This document shows positions 50,790 through 62,225 of a stretch of 64,000 bases of DNA, piece after piece (position 1 is the first letter of the stretch; each line of letters begins with the position of its first letter). Made by a program: the position numbers and the translations under genes. This DNA comes from Nectonema munidae. Its lineage: Eukaryota; Nematomorpha; Nectonematoida; Nectonematidae. The DNA lies in assembly GCA_030549495.1 (NCBI GenBank), contig JAUIRK010000919.1:741001-805000 (forward strand), read 5' to 3'. The notes under the pieces were generated by a model, which saw nothing but the letters and a program-made list of their open reading frames with translations, did no database searches and was not told where the DNA came from.

Positions 50790-51900
50790 AGAGGCGTAGC
50801 TAGTGGGGGCGCCAGGGGCGGTCCGCCCCGGGCGGCAGATTTTAAGGGGTGGCATTTTGTCCTAAGGTCATTTGTTAAAATATTCCATTTAATTTTTAGT
50901 TTAAATTTCCTGTTCAATTTAATCGATTCCAGTTTTTTGTGACTGTTTTAATTTTAGTGGAGGGGGTCAAAAAACCACCCCCCCGTCACTGATAGGGTTA
51001 AGGGGTCCAAATTTTAGTATAAAAGTTGCAATCAAATCTGAGCTCTTTTTTGGCTTACAACGATTTATCTATTAATAAAAAAAATGGAAAAAATTTATTA
51101 TTAAAGGAAAAATTGTCATTCAAGCTTAGTTCTAATATACATTTATAAGTAGAAAAGAAACATTATTTTAATAATATTTTTGTAATATAAGCTTTTTTGA
51201 GAATTTGAGTTTATTCTTTACTATATATTGGGAAATTTCTATGGATATTTTAAAATTTTATATGTATTATTTGCCCACTTTAGACAGATGAAGCGAACGA
51301 AAGAGAGTGGTGCTGCATTCTGAAAGATAAGGAAAAAGAGAGAAGAAGAAGCAATTAGGAATCAGGGTGCTTTGCTGAAGTACATCTCACGGCCTGCAAC
51401 AGAGGGAAATGAAAATACTGTAAAAATTATAGATGCTTTTGTAAAAAGTGATGTTGAAATTGAGGATGTCAATGGTGATGAAGTTGAAGATGATCAAAAT
51501 GATCCACAAGCTCTTGAAAAGTCAAATGACAAAACTGATTTAGAAGATATTGGGCTGTGGCCTTCCAAGATTGAATATGGCATTCGGCATATGATTGTAA
51601 AACGGAGATCAAAAGCTGTACAGCATATGGACTGTGAATTTAAAGAAGTTGTAAGACAAGGCTCGAAAACAAAAGGGGAAACTAGAAAATTGTCAAAGTA
51701 TTGGTTTTTTCGAAATCTACCTAATGGGGAAGATTAAAATCTCTTTAATACAGAGGCAGATATAATGTAAAATAAATTTTGAGGAGCTCAGTTTCGTTTT
51801 TACTCATAGTTTTGTTTAATTTTTATGAAATTTTTTTTGTGATGGTTCATTATTTTTATTTTTTGCTTACAATACGGGGCACCAAGGTTGCGCGACCCTG
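50790..51900 (+). mobile_element. hAT transposon remnant (ZMYM/DUF4371-type) with GC-rich end
   Basis: A GC-rich left block starts cagaggcgtagctag and continues with runs of G and C, a typical end of this class. From 51286, 'KRTKESGAAF' and 'KIRKKREEEAIRNQGALLKY' lead into an open frame to 51737 that contains DIGLWPSKIEYGIRHMIVKR and RKLSKYWFFRNLPNGE. The DIGLWP---...GIR-M-V-RG and K--WF-R-LPNGE blocks are the N-terminal TTF-type zinc-finger region of ZMYM-like hAT proteins, although several expected Cys positions are not seen. The catalytic domain is absent. A possible right end is gcgaccctg at 51900. Confidence 0.65.
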
Positions 51901-52470
51901 ATTGTGATTCTAGTTAAGGCATGTGGAAAATTTATAAATAAAATATAATTTTGTTATTACAGTATAAATTTTTATGTTGTTAAATTGAAAAATAGATATA
52001 TCATTTCAGGTTGAACATGATGAGTGGCTTTAAGTAGCATATGTGTGTATCCATGCATTTGTGCTTTTAATTATGTATGTAAAAATACTCGGCTATATAG
52101 CGTTTTTTGTGATGCAGTGCTTATACACTTGTTTTATTCATATTTGAGTTTTCTATAATAATTTCTCTAAAAAGTTGTGACAGTACTTTCTTTTTATTCA
52201 TCCTCCATTTTTCGACGATATTTGTTGTCTGCATAATCAATTTTTTCTTCTTCTTCTTCTTCCTCTTATATCAGGTGTTATGAAAAGATTGAACAGAAAA
52301 GTCATAAAAAATTGTGAACATAAAAGTCGTACGTTTTATTACCTATTGAATAAATTGATGATGTCTTACATTTAAAATTTTTATCGAGTATAATTAAAAT
52401 TTTATAATTCCAGTGCCTAATGGAATTTGAACATAAATTTAGGCAGACATTGGACCCCCATTTGAAGGTG
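51901..52470. other. Unassigned stretch with a (TTC)n tract
   Basis: AT-rich sequence with a pyrimidine trinucleotide run at about 52244-52262. On the - strand it could be another RTE-like (GAA)n tail, but the adjoining bases give no further support. Confidence 0.4.
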
Positions 52471-52472
52471 TC

Positions 52473-52745
52473 TCATATGATATAAAGTGGATTTTTTAGA
52501 ATGTCTTTCAAATTTGTGCTAGAAACAAGTTGAACGATAGTGGTTTTGTTTAGATTTTTATTTTTATTTTGAAATAACTGCACTAAACAGTAAAATCCAC
52601 TCTTTAAATCATGGATTAAGATTGGTATTGCTATAACTTTACCTACAGTGATACACGTCCGGCGAATGACTCCACCCATTTTAAACTGAAAGGTTACTCG
52701 CCTGAGTAGCTTTGCGTTCAAAAACGTTATGACCGATCTGTTCAC
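52473..52745 (-). mobile_element. Mariner/SETMAR-type helix-turn-helix remnant
   Basis: The - strand frame reads RSVITFLNAKLLRRVTFQFK, then MGGVIRRTCITVGKV and LKSGFYCL. The 'R-VI-FL-AKG--P--I--EM--VYG--C---KV--W---FK-G' pattern is the first helix-turn-helix (HTH_48) of mariner/SETMAR-like transposases. It is a short, changed fragment without a catalytic core. Confidence 0.42.
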
Positions 52746-53935
52746 TTCGCATTAAACCCCCAAATTCTCCCGAAAATAATTGTTTAAAATCTTACACTTG
52801 CTATTCGATATAATGTTCAATTTGTTTTAATGAATGAAAGTGTTATGATTTATGAATTATAAATATAATTTTTTTACCCTTTCTATAATGGACATAAGTT
52901 GATGATAATTGTTTGAAATCATATTCGATTATTTAATGCAAAAAAGTAAGCTTGGGAATAAGGTAAAAATGAAAATGTTTTAACTTCTACTTATATATGT
53001 GGCACAGGTAAGCAGGTAAACTTGAATATTGTTCGAAATCATTACTCATCAACAACAACCTCTAGTGACAATTATACTCGCTATCCTCAAGAAAATAAAA
53101 ACAATTCATCCTTGAATTTTAAGGACATTTAAAACTGCTGAGTGTCTAAATTTTGTTTGTTACTTAAATTAATTCTTTTTTTAAATGAAAAAACTAAAAA
53201 TTTCATCTAAAATTTTCAACAAATTAACATATACCTACACGAATGCACGCGATAATAGAAACAAATGAAGACGACGTTGCGCTCGTGGCAACATCTAAGA
53301 GAAATAAGAAACGTGTGCAAAATTTCAGATATAATAGCTTGCATACTACTTTAAATTTTAATCTTAGAAAAAAATTAATATTTAAAACAAATTTATGCCC
53401 CTCAAAAGAAAACATGTTAACATTTTTGATTTAAAAATACTACTCATAAGCACGTTTTTACTGAATATTGTTTTTTCCTTTGGTTATTTTGGCGCACCAC
53501 TAATATCAGTGGTCAGCCAGGACGGCTGGGGAGATAAAAAGGCTCTTAAATAGCCTGGACTTACTACTATGTATATAAACGTATGCTTTTAAGCTATAAT
53601 AAACTACTATAATCCCATCGAAATAAAAGTTCGATAATCCAGAAATAATTACGGTATATAATAAAATAAAATTTGGATATCATGATACATTTTAAGTCAA
53701 TAGTGTAAAAAATGTTTGTCTGTGTGTTTAACAAATAATTTAGTATAACGGTCCTTTTTATACCAAAATATTCCAGAAAGTTGTTTAGAGCTTGTAATTT
53801 TAAATAGATGTTGCGAAATTCTATAACCTGATTCAATTATGATATACAGTTACTTTATAGACCCAAAATGTAAATTTCTTATTAAAAAAAGAAAGAAACT
53901 TTCTTCCTTATGACGCTAAATAAGTAATATTACGA
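52746..53935. other. AT-rich stretch without recognised features
   Basis: No coding block, repeat or exon could be supported. The frames at 53224-53836 are short and AT-driven. Confidence 0.4.
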
Positions 53936-55820
53936 CACAAAGCTTAGCTTATATAAGCTAAAAGCTAAATTAAAGAACTTAAAAAAAGTAGTGCAATTGA
54001 CCTTTTCAATATTTCTGCTAGACATTTAAAACTTATTGGGAACTATATTAGTTCTATTCTCTTTAACGGATTTAACAGATGCTTAGACTCTCATTATTTT
54101 CCAAAAATATTTAAACTTACAAAAGTTCTTCCAGTATACAAAAAAGGTAATCATAATTTACTTACAAATTATCACCCAGTTTCTTTGATATGTACAGTTG
54201 GCAAACTCTTAGAGAGAATTTTATATAAACAATTAGTTAATTATTTTGAATCTAACTTACTTATCAATCAGAATCAATTCGGATTTCGTAAATTTCACTC
54301 CACGCAACTTCTTCATTCATTATTTATACAAAAAATTGTTAATCAGCTGAAAGCTAAAAGTAGTGTTTTTTCATTTTTCTTGGATTTGAGTCGAGCCTTT
54401 GAGTCCATCCCACACTCTTTAATTCTTCATAAACTTCGCCTTCTTGGTGTTTCGAAAAGTCTGATTAAATTTTTCAGTTCATATTTATCAGATCGATACC
54501 AAAGAGTAGTTATTAATTCGGCGGTTTCAAGTAGCATACTAGTGAACTCAGGTGTTCCACAGGGTTCCATTCTCGCTCCTCTTATTTTCATTGTATTTAT
54601 AAATGACATATTTGAGCACTTTCCGGACTCAGATATAGTAATGTATGCGGATGATTTGACTTTGATTTTGCCCTTTGATTCTTCTGTCTTTACACAAAAA
54701 TCTTCAGAAATAGTATTAAGAAGTATTGAAGAAAATCTTTTTAATATTGAAAGCTGGCTTAATGATAATGGCATGCTAATCAACAAAAGCAAAACAAAGG
54801 CCATGTTCTTCACAAATTGCAAAATCAATGCTGATCAATTATTTGAGAAAATAAAAATAGAGCGTGTGCATTACCTTAATTATTTGGGCTTATTGATAGA
54901 TGATAAGCTAAACTGGCATATGCATTTGTCTAGTTTATCAGGTAAGCTAAGTTCTATTATAGGTATGTTTACAAAAACAAAAAATATACTATCACCTGAA
55001 ATACATTTGATGCTGTATAAATCTCTCTTCTTACCACATCTAAATTACAGCATATATAATTGGGGTCACAGCAACTCAAACATTTTTGCAATTCAGAAAA
55101 AAGCGTTGAGGATAATTTTTCGTAAATCTTTTATCAGCCATACTAATTCATTATTCTATGATAACTCTTTATTAAAGTATAAGGACATATACAGAAGAAG
55201 TATATATACCTTCATATACAAATATTTAAACTACATGCTTCCTTTAGTTTTTCACGATTTTTTCACAACAAGAAAAGATAATAATTCAAATTACTTCTTG
55301 AGACATCCGGACACACCTAGAATAGGATTGTTCAAACTGTCAGGCTCATCACAGTCCATCATTAACAAAGCTTATGATCTTTGGACGTCAAATTCGTTTA
55401 AACCTTCAGATATATTTCTTTCATATTCAACTTTTAAGTATCATCTGAAATCGTCAGCAATCAGTAGTTGTATATTTCAAGAATCATGTAATGTAAATTG
55501 TTATACTTGTACCAATATGTTGAAAAATTAATCCTGTTTTGTTTCCTTTCTGTTAAGTTTTTTTGTATAAAGTGATTTTTTTTTAAAATATTTTATTTGT
55601 GTATATCGTTTTGAATAGCTTTTTCATATGTTTCATTTTTTCCTAATTTTGTGTATGCTTTTGACTTAGTTGTCCAATAATATATTCATATAATATTCAA
55701 TTTCTCTAACTTTCTATCTAATCTTTCCGAATTTTCTAGCCAAACTACTTATATTGAGAAGGTGAATCATACCAGCGGTCCAAGAGACCTTTTGATATAG
55801 CCTTGCAAATTATAAATTCT
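53936..55820 (+). mobile_element. 5'-truncated LINE with a long open reverse transcriptase frame
   Basis: An open frame runs from about 53960 to a stop at 55529-55531, over 500 codons. It carries the reverse transcriptase of a jockey/CR1-type LINE: TKVLPVYKKG (motif 0), NQNQFGFRKFHST, FFLDLSRAFESIPHSLI, NSGVPQGSILAPLIFIVFIN, then the active-site box VMYADDLTLI, and NKSKTKAMFF. A C-terminal region with LPHLNYSIYNWG and AIQKKALRIIF follows. The last residues hold a short Cys motif (CNVNCYTC). Upstream endonuclease and ORF1 are missing. The lack of stops through the whole domain points to a fairly recent insertion. The following ~280 bases look like its 3' UTR. Confidence 0.88.
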
Positions 55821-56560
55821 ATAAAATTACATATCTTAATTACACAATTTAAGAAATATAAGATACAAATTTGCCAAAAGTAATAAATTTTTTATTAAAA
55901 AGTCCATAAAAACCTGGAATAGCCTTCCCATTTGTATTAGGCTTCTGAAAAACACTTGTAGTTTCAAACGTAAATGTAAAAAATTTTTTATTTCAACTCG
56001 TTAGTGTCTTTGAGTATATTTATTACCCATACTATATTTTATATCTTTGAGATTTTGGTACTCGTGCTCTTTTGTATTTTTTTTTTTTAGGTAATTCTTT
56101 TTCATATTCCCTTTCCAACCACAATGCATCTACATCCAGCATCAATTTTTCGCCAGTTCATCGCTTTTCTATCAGCAATAATTGATATTTGCTTTCTTCT
56201 CTCTTTTTTTTACGTATGTATATATATATATATATATTTTGAAAATTATATGCTTTGTGAACATGTTTGAAAATTGTCTTTCTCCTATATTGATTTTAAA
56301 ATGATACGTTTTGGAGTTTTTTTTATCCTATTATATAACTGTTCCTCACTTCTTTTTTTGCCTTTGTAATTATTATCTGGATTTTTTCTCCTATTTTTTA
56401 TATCATTTTTAAGTCCTGTTGTTAATATGAATTTAGTATAGTGTTCCTATTTTTTTATAGGTGTGACAATAACCTATTTGGTTTGATCCACCATGCTGTG
56501 TTATTATTCTTATTCTTCCCTCTTTTTTTTTTTATTAAAATAAATAAAAATAAATAAATA
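55821..56560 (+). mobile_element. LINE 3' fragment
   Basis: Near 55880-56000 the + strand gives FFIKKSIKTWNSLPICIRLL, then KNTCSFKRKCKKF. This is the 'W-NSLP--IR...-FK-KLK-FL' ending of LINE polyproteins. A ~500-bp pyrimidine-rich 3' UTR follows, ending in an A-rich tail at 56530-56560. It appears to be a separate insertion behind the previous LINE. Confidence 0.55.
56218..56238. repeat. (TA)n microsatellite
   Basis: About ten TA units lie within the LINE-derived 3' region. Confidence 0.8.
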
Positions 56561-56651
56561 TATCTCTCTACTTTGTGAAAACTGTATTGATAATATCCAT
56601 TTTGATTTTAATCTTATAATTATATCATGAATATCTATTATTTTGCGAAAT

Positions 56652-56678
56652 AAATTTCTTCTTCTTCTTCTTCTTCTT
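56652..56678. repeat. (TTC)n microsatellite
   Basis: Seven to eight TTC units follow 'gaaataaat'. Read on the - strand this is a (GAA)n run like the RTE-type LINE tails elsewhere in the window. Confidence 0.8.
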
Positions 56679-57189
56679 AAAAACTAATTACAATCCAAAT
56701 AATTAACTAATTAATTATTATTAACTAACCAACTAACTTACTTACTTTTTCCTCACTACGGTAAAAAATATTTCATTTGGAGTTATGTTAAAAAATAAGA
56801 AGCCTCCTTAATTTTTATACCTTAAACTCAGTATAAATAAATAAATTGTATTGTTTTTTCATTTATTTTTTGTCCCAATCTTTGGAGTAAAGATAATAAT
56901 TTAGTAAAATAAATTTGAGAAATAGAAAGCTTGACAGAAATTTAAATATCTTCATTAGTTATCATTTGAATTTACAATTCTTTTACACAAGTTATAATTT
57001 ATATTGAATGTTGAAATTATTAGTAAAGTAATATCTCAATTTGATGAGTTTTTAAAAGAAGGTTTTATTCCATTTATTTAACCCTATTTGTTACGCGCTA
57101 TTTTTATTTTTTCTGTAAGGTTTTTTAAATATTTAATATTTTTATAAAATTTATGCTTGAACTCATAAATAATTGATAGGGAATCTGAT

Positions 57190-57370
57190 GGTGTCATTTA
57201 TTTTTCATGAAAATCAACCTGTATCAATGCCAAATATATAAACTTAAATATATATTATAATTCTATATTTTTGGCCTACTATTGTTTAATTTATTTAATA
57301 AACTAACTTTTGGTGATTAATTTACACAAAATATTTTGCCTGTCAATAAATTAGCTTTCAGATGTGACTT
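57190..57370. repeat. Dispersed repeat, left copy
   Basis: The segment 'tttaatttatttaataaac' followed by 'caaaatattttgcctgtcaa' and 'taaattagct' recurs, diverged, in the same orientation at about 60925-61132. The two copies bracket the MULE and a LINE fragment. Confidence 0.6.
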
Positions 57371-57784
57371 AACGCCAAACACCTTTTCTAATTATTTCCA
57401 AATAAACTTATCCATACACAGCAAATCGAACATGCTTAATTTGATTCCCAAAATATTTTATAACTCTATATTTAAATTGCAGTTTTGTCTAATTTGTCGC
57501 CAGATTTTTTTTTTAACATTTTTGAACATTTTTTTTCCATACGACCTTTTGTAGTAACAAAAAATCACGCGTGGAAGCGATCAAACTTCCTATTTCATCA
57601 TGACGGTATTTTTGTCAATATATACACAGGTAATAATGAAAATTACATTTCAATGTAGTTAAAATGGTTATATATTTAGTTAATTCGACACTACATTCAC
57701 TTTTATATATTTAAGCACAATAGATTATATAATTTTGTAAAAAGATTTTATCCATCTCATAAATAGTGATGCGACCAACTCAAA

Positions 57785-59660
57785 GCGACCTGAAATCAGG
57801 TAACCGGACAATTGCCCCCTGGAAAACTCCACCTGTGACAATTGTTCCCTGGAAAACTGCCACCAGTGGCAATGGCCCTTATGATAATTACCCTAAGAAA
57901 ATAAATTATTTAATTTTTTGTCAAAAATATTTCGAATTTTAGTATTTTACCAACTTTTTTTTTTTTATAAAAAGTCAAATATTATAAATTAAAACAAGTT
58001 TTATTTGTAATTTTTTTTTAAATTTTTTTTTTACATTTTTTTGTCTTGAAAATGCTTTATTTTTTTTTGGAGTTTATTCTAAGAAACTGCCACCAGTGAC
58101 AATGGCCCCTATGATAATTATCCCGAGAAAATAAATGTTAAAATTTTTTTTGTTTAGTTTATTTTTTAAAGTTTTCTCTAATTTTTATAGTAATTTTGTG
58201 AAATACATATAAATTTTCTACTTTACTATAAAAATCTAATTTTGAACTCGAAAATATTTCGAATTTTATTATTTTACCAAAATTTTTTTTTATAAAAGTC
58301 GAATATTATAAGTTAAAACAAGTTTTATTTGTAATTTTTTTTAATTTTTTTGTGTGAAAATACTTAATTTTTTTAATTGAGTTTATTCAAGGTGAGCACG
58401 GGAAAACAAAATTACATTTTTATGGCTATATATATGTGAAACAAAAAGACTTATCAAATAAAGTTATTTATTACGAGTGCGAAAAACGTCGACATAGTTA
58501 TTGCAAAGCTAAAATAAAAGTTTGTAGTAATGAAGTTGTTGGTTGTATAAATGAACATAATCATGCTCTCGATTTATTCCGTAGAGAAGTGTTATTTATA
58601 CGAGAGAAGATGAAAAAGAAATCAATATAAAATCAAAAAACTGTTTTCAAATAATTACTGAGTCAGTTCTGCCAGTATCAAGATTACCACCAATAAGTCA
58701 CATTAGACGTGCAATAAGACGACGCTACAGACAATTTATAGGTTTACATCTGAATGTGAAGATTTTTTGCTTTTTATGATACAAGGCCATATGAGCAAAC
58801 AATGCTTATATTTTCATCACATAAAAGCTTGGAACTTTTAAAAAAGTCCAACGACTGGTTTGGAAATGGTACATTTAAAATTAAACCTGATTTATTTTAT
58901 CAACTATATACTTTTCATTGGTCCACTAAAGACAGAGTTTTTTCATAGGTTTATGCTTTTTTGCCAAACAAACAACAAGTAACATATCAAAAGTTTTTTC
59001 AACAGACAATAATTTTTAATCCCGAACTTAATCCCAAAACATTTCTCATAGATTTTGAACTAGCTGCAAAATGCTTTCGATGAAGCATTTCCAAATGCTA
59101 CAAGTGGGATGTTTTTTTCATTTATCGCGGTCCATATATCGTAAAGTCCAATCTAAAGGACTACTGATAAACAAATATAAAACTTATTTTAATTTTGCTT
59201 TAAAAATTCGAATGATTCCACCTTTGGCTTTTGTATGTCCAAATAATGTTCTTGAAGCTTTTGAAAAATTCGAAGAATTTTAGACATCTGAAATTTATAG
59301 TATTATCAATAATTTTGAAGATATGTATATTGGGAGGAAACGTCGAAATATCAGACAAAATCCTTGTTTTAGTATAGACACGTGGAATATGTATGATCGC
59401 CTTCTAAAAGACTTACCTCGTACAAATAATTCAGTAGAAGGATGACAATCACATTCCATCAAGCATAACAACATTTCATCGGAATATATGGAAATTTCTT
59501 GAAGCGATTAAAAAACAACAGGCTCTAACAAGTTTAAGTATTAATCAAATGCTAGCCGGTGGTAACCGGACAACTGCCCCTTGATAATAATTTCCTAGGT
59601 TATTTGCCCAAGGAAAACTGCCACCTGTGACGATTGCCCCCTGACAATTGCCACTTTGAC
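57785..59660 (+). mobile_element. MULE (Mutator-like) DNA transposon with FLYWCH domain
   Basis: From 58380 to 59560 a transposase remnant begins with a FLYWCH zinc finger: LHFYGYIYVKQKDLS, then VIYYECEKRRHSYCKAKIKV and GCINEHNHALD. Cys and the final His pair are present. A MULE-type core follows with LLIDFELAAKCF (the 'DFE-A' acidic block) and GCFFHLSRSIYRKVQSKGL (C/H helix), and later FEDMYIGRKRRNIRQNPCFS and WNMYDRLLKDLPRTNNSVEG. All blocks are in the usual order. A few stops and shifts make it inactive. The ends share GTAACCGGACAAYTGCCCC (57800 and 59562) and 'ggaaaactgccacctgtgac' in direct, not inverted, orientation. The left arm holds a tandem duplication (57840-58390). Confidence 0.85.
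57840..58390. repeat. Tandem duplication in the MULE left arm
   Basis: The block 'aactgccaccagtggcaatg', then an AT-rich part with 'aaaatatttcgaatttta' and 'aaacaagttttatttgtaat', and finally 'gagtttattc' occurs twice, from about 57855 and 58083. The second copy has about 95 extra bases in the middle. Confidence 0.82.
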
Positions 59661-60490
59661 GGAATGCATGATTTATGATTTCATCAGACAATGGCGAATA
59701 TTTACAAGAAGCTGAGATAAGTATATCATCAGCATAAGCAGCAGATATAAGAATCTGGTGGACTTTTGCTGAAATCTTTCATCTTGACCAGAAGCTCGCT
59801 ATTGAAGATGATGAAAAAAGTAGGTGCGAGCACATTTCTTTGTGGCACTCCAGTTTTGAGTTGGTGATAATCAGTAATGTACGCCTTATTCGTGTATACT
59901 GAGTGCTGTTATTCAAGTAATATTGTATCCACGCAAAAAAATTCCTTCGAATACCAAAAATGGCAAAATATGACACATGGCTTTGTGGGAGATAGACATG
60001 AAAGCGTGGTATAGTGATGGTTGTTCAGAAGATGAGGGTTTCTTAAAAAACCAAACTGAGCAAATGATATCAACGTATATTTAGCAAGTGATTCATCATG
60101 TTATTTAACCAAACTCTCCATTAATTTACCCACGATTGAAGTTATTGAGATAGAACGATAGCTATTAATTTTGCATTTTCACCTTGCCCTTTAAAAATGG
60201 GTGTAACATGTAAAGTTTTCGAAACCAGAGGCACATCTCCTGTAGCAAAATAGAATGTGAATAGATATGTCAATTTACCTTTTAGCTGATGAGCGCAGTT
60301 TGGCAATAAAATATTTGTGATTCTGCCTGGTCCAATAGATTTGTTAACATTTAAGGATAAAAATTTCTCCAAAATAAGATCTGGTGAGACTAAATAGTAA
60401 TCAAATAAAGCAGTTGTTTTTGTTGAGGATAAGTATGATTAAATTTGCATTGGAAGGGTTTGATACCACGAAGAAGGAGTCTAACCCTAT
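59660..60490 (-). mobile_element. Jockey-like LINE, reverse transcriptase fragment
   Basis: Read on the - strand: FLSLNVNKSIGPGRITNILL, then KGKLTYLFTFYFATGDVPLV and LHVTPIFKGQGENAKL form the N-terminal fingers. Next come HFGIRRNFFAWIQYYL-like residues, GVPQRNVLAPTFFIIFNSEL and the YADDILIS active-site box near 59735. Several frame changes and stops, and a gap of expected residues near 60060-60140, show it is dead. It ends beside the right end of the MULE. Confidence 0.78.
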
Positions 60491-60514
60491 TAGTCGGCTA
60501 AATTTTTCGGCTCA

Positions 60515-60573
60515 AATGCTAAGGGGGGGGGGGGGGGAGGGTAGGGGGTAAAGTGCCCCCCCCCCCCCCCCTA
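60515..60573. repeat. Paired poly(G) and poly(C) runs
   Basis: A run of about 16 G is followed by 'agggtaggggg', a short spacer and a run of about 18 C. The G-rich and C-rich arms could form a hairpin, and the G arm could form a quadruplex. Lengths of such runs are unreliable in assemblies. Confidence 0.85.
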
Positions 60574-60584
60574 TTTTTCTCAGA

Positions 60585-60985
60585 TAATAAGTTTTTATAC
60601 ATCTCAGCTCAAAAAGAAACTTTTTATCTAAATAATTATATAACGTTTTTTTATACATATATACACATTTTGAAGTATGCTGAATTCAGTGGTGATATTC
60701 CATTTTTATGAAAATCAGTCAAACCTGTCAAAAAATTGATTTATCTAAAAAAGAAGCTTTTTATCCAAATAGTAAGTTTTTATTCATTTTAAAGTATTGT
60801 GTGTTTACTAATGTTATTTCTTTTTTTTTTTATGAAAATTAGTCAAATCTGACAAAAAATAATTTAAATATGACATCCCATGGCTTTTTATATATATACC
60901 CATTTTCAAGTATGTAGAATTTAATCGTGATGTTCATTTTTTTATGAAAACAATCAAAGCTGTCAAAAAAATCGATTAAACCTTT
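60585..60985. repeat. Diverged tandem repeat, three ~100-120-bp units
   Basis: The core 'atgaaaatcagtcaaacctg' recurs near 60700, 60833 and 60932 with changes. Each copy is preceded by 'tttttata' and 'cattttgaagtatg'-like text and followed by 'tcaaaaaat'. Confidence 0.7.
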
Positions 60986-61132
60986 AAATCAATGTCAAAT
61001 AAATAAACTTTAAAATAAATTCTACTTGCAGTATTTCTCTGGTAATTATTTTCTTAATTTATTTAATAAACCAACTTGTTTATTTCACTCAAAATATTTC
61101 ATTTGTCAGTAAATTAGTTATCTTGATAGGAT
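60925..61132. repeat. Dispersed repeat, right copy
   Basis: Direct-orientation partner of 57190-57370, sharing 'taatttatttaataaac' and 'caaaatatttcatttgtcag' with 'taaattagtt'. It partly overlaps the last unit of the preceding tandem repeat. Confidence 0.55.
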
Positions 61133-61969
61133 CTCCATCATTTTGGCTAAAAATTGTTTTATCCTTTCTTGTTAGTTCTTTTTCCATTTGAAATTAATTT
61201 TCTTCAATCTGCGATTGAAAAAACTTTCTTAAGCATTTTTTGAACAGATTTTTTCCTCTCTCAAAGCATTCTGATTAAAGAATCTTTTTGATGATCTTAG
61301 GCTTTTTTATTAGTATCGTGTATTTTATTATCAGTTGATATAAAGAGATATTCAGCCTGAAAATTTGTCCACCAATCTCAGTTCAAAGGTTTTTTTCTAA
61401 TGAATCATTCATGATGTTCATTGTTCAATTACAAAAATGTGTCCACCTTAAGATTCTCTCTTTCATGCAAAAGGAAAAATATGGATAAATTCAATTTAAA
61501 TTAAAAATATCTTGATAGCGACTAAATACTTACGTATTGGCATCTTTGCCATTTGTGATAACTCTTACTTATTCAAAATCTTAAGATTTCCTACTTATCT
61601 TAGTTAAATGATCATTTTAATTCTAGATGGAAAAGCCATAGATGTAAAGATTTTTCACTTGTAAAAGGGAAACTTCTTTTACACGTTTCAAATCTTTTTT
61701 GAAGCACCCAATATCAGATCATTACACCACTTGCTAGTTCATTGGAACATGGTAGATCTTCCATTTAGTCAAGATTCATACTTCGTTTTTTAAATTATTT
61801 CATCACACGTTCTCCTTTCAATTAGTTTTCAGATTGCTTCCTTCTCTCATACTAAACTTCAAAAGATTTTATAATACGTTTTGTTTTTTTTTTAATAAAT
61901 ATTTCACACTCAAGATAATTGAAGAAAGTATTATAAGCCAAAATATGCAAAAAAAGAGTATATTTTTAC
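61133..61969. other. AT-rich stretch without recognised features
   Basis: Pyrimidine-rich AT sequence with no coding block. Nothing could be matched on either strand. Confidence 0.4.
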
Positions 61970-62225
61970 TGTATAACTAATATACAATGAATTTTTGAAA
62001 ATTTTTTACAGAACTGATTTTCATGCAAACATGACTAATTCAATTGCCACTTTCTGATATTTCTAACCGTTTTAGCCAAAATGGAGTACAGAAATAAAAT
62101 AAGCATAATCGATTTGGTATTAAATCAGATATTTTATTTTATAGAAAATATTTTTGAAGATAGTATCTAGAAGTAAACCGCAAATCTGATTGAAGCTTTC
62201 AGATATTTTAAAACAGTATAAAAAC
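61970..62225. repeat. Inverted copy of the 6.2-6.6 kb tandem repeat
   Basis: Read on the - strand, this gives 'tcaatcagatttgcggttta', then 'taccaaatcgattatgctta', 'ccattttggctaaaacggtt' and 'agttatacagtaaaaatata'. It follows units 2 and 3 of the 6.2-6.6 kb repeat closely over ~250 bases. Confidence 0.8.

Noticed and set aside
54427-54828. 133-codon open frame on the - strand
   Set aside because: It is the shadow of the LINE reverse transcriptase on the + strand.
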